From contig CAIIXF020000006.1 of assembly GCA_903813345.2 (NCBI GenBank), positions 26,297,936 to 26,357,935 of the forward strand: DNA of 60,000 bases, in the 5' to 3' direction. The stretch is from Owenia fusiformis (lineage: Eukaryota > Annelida > Polychaeta > Sabellida > Oweniidae). The translations under genes and the position numbers were made by a program. The notes under the pieces are model-generated. The model was not told the origin of the DNA, did no database searches, and saw nothing but the letters and a program-made list of their open reading frames with translations. This document shows, one piece after another, positions 13,301-25,300 of the stretch (within the stretch, counting starts at the first letter, position 1; every line of letters begins with the position of its first letter).

Positions 13301-16300
13301 TCATAAACACTCATTGTAAAAGAATTGTAAACCTTTACTGTTATAGCTCACAAAACCATCATTGTTACAGCTCATAAACACTCATTGTAAAAGAATTGTA
13401 AACCTTTACTGTTATAGCTCGCAAAACCATCATTGTTACACCTCATAAACACTCATTGTAAAAGAATTGTAAACCTTTACTGTTATAGCTCACAAAACCA
13501 TCATTGTTACACCTCATAAACACTCATTGTAAAAGAATTGTAAACCTTTACTGTTATAGCTCACAAAACCATCATTGTTACAGCTCATAAACACTCATTG
13601 TAAAAGAATTGTAAACCTTTACTGTTATAGCTCACAAAACCCTGTTGTTATATCTCACAAGAAATCAGAATGATATTTATTCAGCAACACTTTAATCATT
13701 GGTGGGCAAAGTAAGTAATGTTGCAAATAATAGGGAGGTCAAACTACACTTTGTTTAAAAGAACTTGTCTGTGTAAATGTCTAGAATTATGAAGCTTCAC
13801 TGCTTCAGGGATAAGTTCTCTCTTCCGTAGCATTTACTTGCCCGATGAGTATAAAGGTATAGGATAAATGATTGTAATAAGGTCAACTGAAAATCCCTTT
13901 CTAAAAATGAGAGGGAACAGTAATTCATCAGGTTTTAATATTGCGCATTCAAGTGCAAGTTCTATTTGAAATGTGTTGTCTAACCTCCCTAATATCAGAC
14001 TTATAACGTCAGTGTATAAGCATTAACATGCAAAATGTCACCACCTTACATATGTTACAGACACCGAATACAAAACACCAATTGCCATCCATTTGGAGAC
14101 TCCTGGTGGTGACATAACAAATGTACAAATGAAGCACTCTTTTAAAGAATCAAGCTTTCAAAATCTGGGGCAACGATTAAAAAAATAAGAAATTATTAAC
14201 GAGAAAATAGTTAACATAAAAAGAGCAACCTACATTTACCTGAGATCCCGCATACGAAGTACTTTGATTGATCACTACTTTATGGATTTTGCCAAATTTT
14301 CCAAAATATTCATGTTTCTTTAAAACTTCTGTGTCTGCCAGCCGCTGAGACAGCCCAACCACAAATACGAGGTTACGCTGTACAACCCTAAAAAAGAGAG
14401 GAACATGCATGGAATGAATAACAAGGCATCAATTAATTGGGAGGTTGTGGGTTCGATTCCTACCAGGGTGGAGTGACTTTTAGCATCAGTCCTCAGCATA
14501 AGATTTGATCCCATGTTTCAGATTAACATGACAAAATGTCACTACCTGATATTATTGGTTACAAAAGTATAACCATCTGCACAGATGTAAACTGCCAAAA
14601 TCAAAATAATATACATGTATAGTTTTCTTAATGCATTTTGGAAATTTAATTTCTTATCCAGTTTTTCAAGTTGGTAAAGCATATCTAACCTACACCATCT
14701 ATTGGCAGTCCTGAAGTCTTTTGTTTTTTGACAACTATAAGTTACTCGATTTATGATATTGCCTTATACTGAAATATGCAAATCATTTGTAACTCATAAT
14801 GATAAAATTATCCCATAATTACTCCATAATGGCAATGAATTTACTGGTATATCAAAAGTGCAGAACTCTTTGAGGTAAAGCACACTTTGATTTATTGGGA
14901 TATTTCAACATTCAATCTCCAATAAAACAAGATAAAACAGATCTGTTTTGATTTTTCTGATTAATACACTTACCTGACATTTGCCAAATGTTTTCTATTT
15001 TCCGCAGCTTTCTGTTTACGCTGGAGATCTTTTTGTCTTCTTTCTTTTTTGATTCTTTGTAATCTGAAAATCAAAAGGCTGAATGAAAGAAATGTTCATG
15101 TAATCTGAATTGGAGGCCGGAGGTTCTAATGTACCCACAGAAATAGTAGTAATCTCTTCATCAAGCTCATTGTTTTTTTAGTTACATGTACAATGTTTAG
15201 TAGCCAATTACTCTGAATTATGTTCATGTATTCTTATAAAATTTTTCAAGGTTTCAAAATATCCACTAAAGATCTTTATAAGTTCGAGGCTAAAAGCACA
15301 TATAATTCTCTCTGAAAAATGAATATTTTTTCAAGATAAGGAGAATTTTAGAATGGGTAATGACACTTCTTTGAATTTGAGTGCATTTGTTTCGTTGACT
15401 TTAACAATTTGAACTATTTTTCTACTAGCGTCAGACATCATTTAAACAGAATCCAGTTTGGAATATTTTATCAGGACAAATGTTCACTCAAATTATCAAA
15501 TGTGACTCGAAGAAACCCAGGCCAGTCGCATTCCTTTCCTTTTTAACAAAAAATCTATGAACCATGTAAGGTTCAAATATGAAGTAATAATTCGGAATAT
15601 CTTGTTACTATCAGGTTGTGGGTTTTTTCTGCTACAAATTCCTATTCCTCAATATCATAAAAAATTTCTAAATAGGCTTTAAATGTTCAATGTAAGAAAC
15701 AGATGACGAGTATTTGATTCACTCAGTAATAATGCAATGTACATACATCTATGACTTGACAGCAAAAGTATTTACAACACAGTCAGAATGAATGATATTT
15801 TACAGGTGCCTGTTTAAAGGGACTCAACCTCTAGGATCCCCAGTACTACATAGTATAATGTGATCGTAGCGTAACGACTCCCCCAGACCCAGCAATCTTA
15901 AGAAGGTGCAAAGAATGAAAGCTATTCTTCATTTAACTGATATTTTCAAACATCTAGTGATGATTCAAATAAAATATCAATTTCAAAATTTTTTTGGATA
16001 TTTCAGAATCTGATTTAAAGGGTGAGCTTCTTTAAGGCACATTATATAAATGAATCAAACAAACTTACTCATCCTCCGTTAAAGGTTTGAACTCTGCAGG
16101 ATCTTCTGGATAATGCTGGAAAATATGAAAAATAAAAATTTTAAGACAACAATCCTGTATGTCTAAAATAAAACTATTCTGTATTAAATTATCTAATCTA
16201 CAGTGTATATAACCCCAGACAACTAAACAGGCAAACATAACAGTATCAAAGAAATAAACTATTCGAGCATGCTCTCGTTTTTTATCCTAAAAAATGCCAA

Positions 16301-19300
16301 AAGGGAGAATTGAGGAGAATATGTAATAATAGGATAGATCTTAAGTTTTCCGATTAATCAAAAATCAAAAATTTGTAAAATAATACCATAGGTCTGACAT
16401 GATACAGATCTAGAACATGTTCACTAGTTACTAACTTAATTGCAGCCTTCTGGTTATTAGATGAAAACCGCAGTAAAATGTACAATGCTTTTGACAGACA
16501 AAAATAATGGCTGATATACAGGATCATCTAATACAAAGAGATATATGAGATAAATATGATCGGTAATATGTGAGTCAAACGAAAGGTATTCAGTATTCAC
16601 AAGAGAGCAATTCCATAAAGAGGTGTTCACGAACATTTGTTAAACTGTAATTGTAAGATTCAAGTATAGGCAAAGAATACAGGCAATGGCCCTTGAAAAT
16701 ATATAAAACATCCTCTCTCTATTTGAGCCTATTCTTGATTCTGTGAACTGGACTGAAAGTAAGAAATTAATGATTCCAACTGGGGTGTCTCGTTAGTACA
16801 TACATCTTCTCTCGTTCCTTCCTGTGAAGATTATGACTGCTTTTTAATAATAGCTCATTTACTTATGTTATGTTGTTCTACAAACCCCATGTTTCTTATT
16901 TTTGGAACCAGATAACTGGTGCTGAGATAAGTATGCTCACTGTGCAACATTTTGACAACTAGGTATATTTTACACCTGTGTATATGCAGTTGTTAAGGTG
17001 GGCAATTTGGGACAACTGAGAAATATAGCCCTACCATTCCTTCCAGTTATCAATTTCTGTCGAATACAGAGAGAATCTGCTTTGGCCCAGAATTTCTAGA
17101 ATTTGACAACTAGGTATATTTTACACCTGTGTATATGCAGTTGTTAAGGTGGGCAATTTTGGACTCTGAGAAATATAGCCCTACCATTCCTCCTAGTTTT
17201 CAATTTCTGTCAAATACAGACAGAATCTGCTTTGGCCCAAGAATTTCTAGAATTTGACAACTAGGTTTAGTAGGTATATTGTACACCTGTGCAAACTTGC
17301 AGTTGTTAAGGTGGGCAATTTTGGACAACTCTGAGAAATATAAAGCCCTTCCAGTTTTCAATTTCTGAGTGCAGGCAGAATCTGCCTTGGTCAAGAATTC
17401 AGTATCTTAAATAAAGGTGAATTTCTGCATAATTTTAGGTGGAATTGACTAAGTTTATAACGATTACTGTTCAATTATTTTTGTCATATCTGTCTTATTT
17501 TCATGAGATTGGAAGCCTTTAGAATTCACTTGTAGAATTCACCGTTTCACTTGCAAAATTCACTTGTTTCCCTTGCAATATTCACTTGTTTCACTTGCAG
17601 ATTTCATCGTTTCAATTTGCAGAAAACTGTGAGAAATGCCCTTTATGCGTAACATAAGTAATTAGCCAAATTATTAACTCTCCTTGGACTACCTTAATAC
17701 ATATCTCATATACTACACTTACAAAAAATGGGAAAGTAACAGCTTTAACATTTCTATTTTTACAGTAATCAGATTTTCAGCAGAATAAATGAGCACAAAT
17801 AGCAAGACATCTGACTTCGGCCTTCTTCAAATATAAAACTGATATTTGTTTATTTATTAGTATTTGATATTTATATTACACCACTACTGTCCAATGGCCA
17901 TGGGGAAAGTGATATAGCCAAATGCTTAAAGTTCAACATGTTAATATAATACATGTATGAATCTCTTTTAAGGAAGTTAAAATAATGTGACAACTGGTAC
18001 ATTATATCAAATTACGGATCATTGGTAATCTCATATTGCCAGTGTATGACAATAGTACATGTATATACTACTATAATTTCATCTACTATCTTATTTCATT
18101 TTATCTATATTTTGTTTCTGTCTAAGCATTGCCACTATATACTTGGCATACATGAAGTTATGCAAATGTATCTTAACACAACGTGCTACTAAGTACGATC
18201 GCAAACTAATGAACAGAACAAATGATACCAAATTCTCTCGAACAGGCGCACATAATGTCATATGCCATTCTGTTACATAACTTAACTGCATCTAGTTTCA
18301 AGGAGGAAGTTGATGTTTTACCCTATTATCACCCATATATTTACTTTTGAAACATACCGGAGATTTTGCAATTTGAGACATCTCCTAAGGAGAGTTTGGG
18401 AGATGTACTGCTCATTTAATAGAGAGAATACGGTACATGTAGTAAAGAACAGGTGCGGAGACTGGGTATGCTGACTGTATAGAACAAACCTGTAGCTACT
18501 AAACAATACTTTTATTGCGAATGTCAAAACATGTTTATGCTATACAATTACAATCCATTAGTGATAAAACAGCGCTGACTGATATACTATTCCCAATTCA
18601 AATGATTCTGGGATATATAAAAATGTAAAAGATTTAAAGGACATGCCCCTTTAAATTGGACATATAATCAGTTCAGAGTCTATTATAAATTGTTGTTTCA
18701 TGCCTTCTGACAATTTTTTTCTTCATCCTAAATCAGAATCTTAAACAATCAAGCCTAACCCGCTTGATTTTCTGAAAAAAGTACAATAAAAACCTCTCTG
18801 AATTACTGAAAAAATAATTTTTTAACCCCCTTGATTTCCTAAAAAATGCCCCCTCCCCATACTCCTGATTGCATAACCTCGCGAGACCCTACCACAAGGC
18901 CCTGTTATCAAGGCAGATGTACTTCATAGTATACACATAGAAAGGTTACCTGGAATATTCAAAGCATGAGTGCTAAACAGGGGAATTCAGACATGTAAGG
19001 TGATTTAAAGGACCAGGTGATGGACAAGTGCATAAGCTCTTTACAAATACATAGCAGTTGGTGATTTTTTGTACCATAATGATGTCTAGATGTATTGTAA
19101 GTAATGCTATCCTTGGATGTTTATCTATCATTGCAGCATTGCCCATTGTGCTTCATGAGTGAAATGACCTGAGAATGAGATCTGAACAAGTGCATATAGT
19201 CTGAGACAATCAAAAATGGCTCAAAATGGATATTCTCATAATAACATTGGGGGGGGGGGAGGGGTCCAGAGACTTGAAGAAGAATTAGAAGAATCCGATA

Positions 19301-22300
19301 AGAAGGCAGTAATAGGCAGAAAGGCTTCTCCCTTGTGGTGGTGAGACCAGAGTTGACATCTAGGGTGACCTCCCAGTCCCAGACACAAAACATGATATGA
19401 TCCCAGCTATATACTTTGGCCTTTATCACATGCTGTTTACATATTAACTGATAAAACATCAACATAAATCCATGTGCTCATTAATGTCAACAAAAAGATA
19501 TTAAGGAATTCATTTTTCTTTTGTTATATAAGCAAAAATTCCATCAAAGTGACTTTCAGAATCGAGTGTGTTTTTGGTGTTCTATATTTGAAATAGAACC
19601 TATAAACAAACATTATAAATGATGTGCTCTTGTAAATTGAATGGTCACTTCATTATGTGCCACTTTCTGGGACTACACATCAAACTTATTTCCAATAGGT
19701 TACATGTAATATGCAAGATTTCATTGAAGTAATATCCCTTGTGAATGGTCAATCATGGCTTGAGAGTACACAGTGTTATTTATTTAATGAAATTATTACT
19801 ACTTTAATGCATGTTATCATATTGACTGATGCTCCCCATTGTCTCATCTTCGCACACTCGGTCTTCCCTGCATTCATCGACTGACAGGAGCCGAGTGAAC
19901 GAAGATACCATTGTCTGACCAAGAAGTCTGTAAATGCCTACAAATGTATCATGTAAGATAGATCTCAAATCTAGAAAGAATGTTCTCAGCTGTTGCCCTC
20001 TGAAGCCTGGGTGTCTATTTTTGTTTTTACATCTGAGGGGGAATACATGCTGCATTTTTAACTAAGAGGGATAAGAACATATGTGGACCAATATAAAAAA
20101 TATAGGGTATAATAGCCCCCCTCCCATCCCCACATATTCTACAGTCTTATCTCATTTTTAAGATATGCCTTTGTTCTTACCCAATACTAACCATCCTTTG
20201 GATGCAAGAGTATTCTTGAGTGCCAAATGGTCCTCCTATACTGCCCATATTTTAAATGGTTTCAAATGGAAATAGGTCTGCTTATTTCATATTTCTATTC
20301 TACAATCCAACAGAACCATTTATATTCAACATCATTGTATCTCATATGAAAGACACTGAAAACATCAAATGGTCCACCAATGTTCCCCATTGCATTGATT
20401 CTTTTCTAGACCCATAAAACATAAGACTAATTTATTATTCAGGCATTCCCCAAACCAAGAATATATAATATTTCCATATGGCGTTTTCTCTACCATAGCA
20501 GCTAGTCAATGGCAAATAAATGGGTTATGCCTAGGTAACTAGGTAAACAACAGGCAGGACTAATAAACAACAAGTTCCAAAAGTCAGACCACAGTCTAGG
20601 GCAAACGCCTGACTTTTTATCTCGAGTTATGGATTTATGTGGCCTCACTGGCCTATCTGAGGTTCTAAAGCTATGTCTAAGCTACATTTTGACACTAAAC
20701 TCAATAGGGGCCAACCATCTACTTTTTGAAATAATTGGTCAATTGTGACACTACCCCCTCTCTCTGCCGACACAAATTGAAATTCACAAAAATGAAGGCA
20801 AAATTAATACGCCAGTTGACTCGAAAATGTCCTTCAGACAACCCAAATAAACGCATTTTCAGAAGAAATGGCATGTTGTCATTGCAAAAAGATGACAACT
20901 GTGCCTACATACTAGCTTACTGACTCGGCATGATCACAATTGTGTTGGGACTACATTTATTTTTGAATACTACTTTTTTCTATTCAGCGGAAGTGACGTA
21001 TTAGGGCATTTGGGCCAGAGTGTGATTCAGAGGATTTTTACACCTACGCCATATTTAATTTCTCATTCGTCATAACTGATACAAATCATATGAAATCACA
21101 TACAATTTTGAAATCAATTCTAAAATTAGACTAGATGTATCATGAATACTTAGTATGGCGCATGTGGTTTGTTTTAACAAGATACCCTGGGGTTTGTTTT
21201 TGGTACGATCATAACTTACCATTCTGAGAAACAATTGTTTACTTTTTTTGACGAACAATGACTTGCAACCAAATCGTAGGTTACGATGGTTCTAAAAATG
21301 GACCCCTGGGTCTTTATTGCGGTTCTAATATGACTCAGCCGTGAAAATCATCCAGAATTTGACAAATGTGTCTGACAATAGGTAGCAGTTGTCATCTTAT
21401 TGCATAAAAAAGTTCATAAAATTATATTTAACATTGATATATACTACATGTATATTACTTTGTTGAGTTGCTATATTCATGAATTTTGTAGATGTATAAT
21501 TCTGATACTCTGATAGATGCCAAATACATGGTTAGATCAACTAACAATATTTCAAAATTAAAATCAAATGTCCATTTGAGAAAATCAATCAGTTCGCAAA
21601 ACAATACATTTTATATTTGAAAACTAAAATAAAAAAATCCTGTTATTACCTTTGTCGCAAATGGACGCACTGGTGCCCCAAATGCATCGCCAAAACCAAA
21701 TCCAAAATCCATTGGCCGATGAATTAGAGCCATTTTTTATAAATTCTATCCTTTTTTATAATAAATAATAAATAAATAATAACAGTATATTAATTAACTG
21801 TTTTTAATGACATTGTCATTTTTACTACCATCTCCATTTAGCTCTTATAGTCTTTAATCTCCAAATGACAAAATAGTAGATCTTTTCCCAAGGATACATT
21901 TGGAGGAAACATGTTTTCCTTAACATATATGAAGTAAAATACCCTGTTTTGTACATTTAGGCTCCCCTACAGGAATCACAGGTGCTCCTTACACAGGGTA
22001 TTACAACAGGGAATGTTGAATAGACTGAAGAAATCTTATCCTGACAAACTATGTTTGGCTGAAATATGTTACACCATATATACAGTAGGAGCAACAGGAG
22101 TCTTCTTGAAGTAAACACATGATCTATGATCGTTAGCATAAAACAACTGGGAGCTCACATGATGCCGCGATCTGAATATGAAATGAGATCAAATGTTGTG
22201 TTGTGGTCACCCCCTCCCCCTTCCCCGGCCCCTAGTCACCACACGGGATCAAACCATTAGTCACTCAAGAATTTCTCCAAAATCTGCATTTTATCATGAA

Positions 22301-25300
22301 AAACTAGTGGAAGATTTAAAATTCTATAGAAGGGGTTCAATAGGGCAAACGGGTATAACGTCGACCCATTTCATTTCAGTTTGGGATAACTTTGAGGTAT
22401 GGGGTAACTTCAATACTTTAATATTTCATTTGCTCCAATTTCCTATTTAGACGGGAGCCAGGTTCTTTTTCTTGCAGAAATCGAGATCTCACAAGATTTT
22501 TATTTTCCGAAACGAAACATGGCGGAAAACGTAAATTTTAATTTCTAACAAGTAAGTGTTGAAGTTACGCCATTTCTCATGTTGACATTACCCCACATGT
22601 CAATGTTACACCCCTTTGCCAAAACAGTTTTCTAGGTAATTTTGAGAAAATTTAGCAGTCTTGTTGGTAATGTAAAAATTGGGGAAATGGGCCGTGGTCA
22701 AAAATATCCAAATTAGTAGAATGGAGATAAAAATAGGTTGTTAGCTGATAATGACACCAGTCTTTAAGGACACAATATCTAAACAGATAAAGAAGCATCC
22801 AATAGGCTTCAGCAAATCAGAACAGACCACAACTAGGATCCTAAAGCTGAAACCACGGAAACTGATCTGCAGAGTAGACTACATCCTCCTGGCTTTTTCA
22901 GCATATAGGGGAAAGAAAAGCAAGTTGGGAGAAAATATGACACCCACAGTTGTGCCTTCAAAATATCATACAGCAGACAGTGCCTATAAGACCATTTCCT
23001 AATGTGATACATCACTTTACAAAAACACAGAAACAGATAGGGGAGAAACTACAATTGAACAGATAAAAACACAATGATATTACTTAAGCAACTAATCAGT
23101 AGGCCTATCAGTTTACATCAGACTTTTGGAATTTTAGAAAAAAGGGATTCACAAGATTTATTAGGCAGGCTCGGTTGTGAGTGATACCCTTCATCTCCTG
23201 TGTTCTTGTCTACTATCTCTGTTATCAGATGTTACATTATACAATACAACTTTCCTACATTTACCAATTAGAGCATGGTAATAACAATAAATATTCCATA
23301 ATTTATAAACTAACACCACACACGTTCATTTCCTCAATTTGGCCAAAATGATATATATTTCAATTTATCTAAATCTAATTTCTGATACAAGAAATCTGGT
23401 AAACCGAACCTCGATCGATAATAGGGATAACACTAAATGCCAATTGCGAAGATTGAATTACTCTTTTGATTTTAAATGTTACAGCAACTTAAAAAATATT
23501 ATAGCAATTTATGTTGTTTCAAGACGATAGTGTCTCTGTAAAACTTCATATTTGTACAAAGTATTGATATTTTTAAATAATCAAGTATTACTTGAAAATT
23601 CCAGTCTATTTTCTGCATTGAAATAGATTATATGGCCATTACGACATTTTACAAATGGGTTAGGGGTCGGCTCAGTTAGACATTTTATAAATAGATAGGG
23701 ATCGGGTCAAAATAGATATATCCATTAAAAACTAAACCCCGTCCTTCAAAGTAAAAATATAAATGTTGAAAAATGGTTGTGATAAATAATTATAGCTTTC
23801 GATTTATATGGATGTTTTAACCCGACCCCTTAGTTCTTTCAAACTGATTTTTTAGTATATCACATTACAGATAGATAAACTACCAACTGACTTGGTTAGA
23901 TCAGAACATAAATAGACTATTTTTACACTTTACTGCCATCTTTCAATAGCTTCATATACTAACACCATAAACTGACAGAAACAGTGTCTATCACATCATC
24001 TAATTTTCTCAAATTCATCACAAATTATGAATAAAAGATGTAGTCTCACCAAAACCCCCCAAAAACATGGCAATTAGCTTCTGAAAATGATTAAAAGAAT
24101 GGCTTTTTAGAAGCTGTGAATCAGACTGTATTGAAACCATAAAGACTCAAGCAACTAGTTGAAAGTACATGAACTAGTGAGAAGTGACATCTATAAATAT
24201 GATTAGGTGTTAAAAGCACACACAGTAACAGTTATGACCTGCTAAGGTTATCTTCGTCATAAATTATAAGCGATAACTATCTGTAAAGCAAATATGTATG
24301 AGTCACATTGAGATTGTAGCTTTTATGAATCATGATGTTTAGTGTTTACCATAACATATTCAAAACTGATAAACTGAAAAATAATGAGAGTTGTTTTTTT
24401 AAATTATAAATCTTCAAGACTTTTAAGTTGTTTACTTCCTTGATCTAGATATTTCTTACATTAATCATGAACCAGATTGAAATATGCAGACATCATTTAA
24501 AGGAACATTCTATTCAATGAAAATCATTGACATATTCTTAAAGGTCCCATAAGTACATTTAGCCATGTTTAAGTAATGTTAATATGAATATCATACTTGC
24601 GCGTAGGAAGTTATTATGAAGCTCATTTTAATATTACAATTATATATTTGCTTAACAACACAACTCATCTCTACAACAATTAAGAGTACGCTGATTTACT
24701 CCACAGATAGTTAACTCAATAATTAGAGGATACAAACTACCAGAGTATAGTCTGAGAATAAGAACAGTCAGAGGATAAGAATGGTCAGAGAATAAAAATG
24801 TCCAAAATATTTTTAGAAACCATATTTTATTGTGAAAACCTCTTTAAAGTAAGATTTTTTCAATCCCAGTTTAGATATCAATTACAGGGTTTCATAATTC
24901 ATACGCCTCAAGCGACAGGCTGAATTTGTTGGGTGTGTTTTTGGCAAAATCACCTGTTGTTGTTTTGATAACGTTTGCAACTGTTTCCAATTTAATATTA
25001 TAATTTCCAATAATTTTGCCTGTTCTCATTTATTTTACCTGTTGTCAGAATTCTCATTAAATACCTAAATCAGCTTGGGTTTATAAGGAGCAACCAATAA
25101 ATGACATCCACGAGTGTTTTTTTTACCAAAAATTGCCTGTTTTTAAGGAATCTTTTAAAGTTAATTTTGCCTGTTGTTCGCATTTGCCTGTTGTCAGAGA
25201 GTTTTGTGAAACGCTAGACACCTGTCAAAATAAACAACATCATATTTAAGTATGACTATCTCTCATTATGAAAACTTCAAGCAAAACCAGCCTGGGCAGA

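Noticed and set aside
14435-14520. Possible tRNA gene (B-box sequence)
   Set aside because: No A box, no acceptor stem and no cloverleaf; at best a SINE fragment.
19804-20055. 83-codon minus-strand frame in the long CNOT4 intron
   Set aside because: It looks less compositionally biased than others, but has no recognisable domain, splice phase partner or conserved motif.
22193-22450. 85-codon plus-strand frame
   Set aside because: It spans old transposon-like sequence on the strand opposite to CNOT4, with no recognisable motif.
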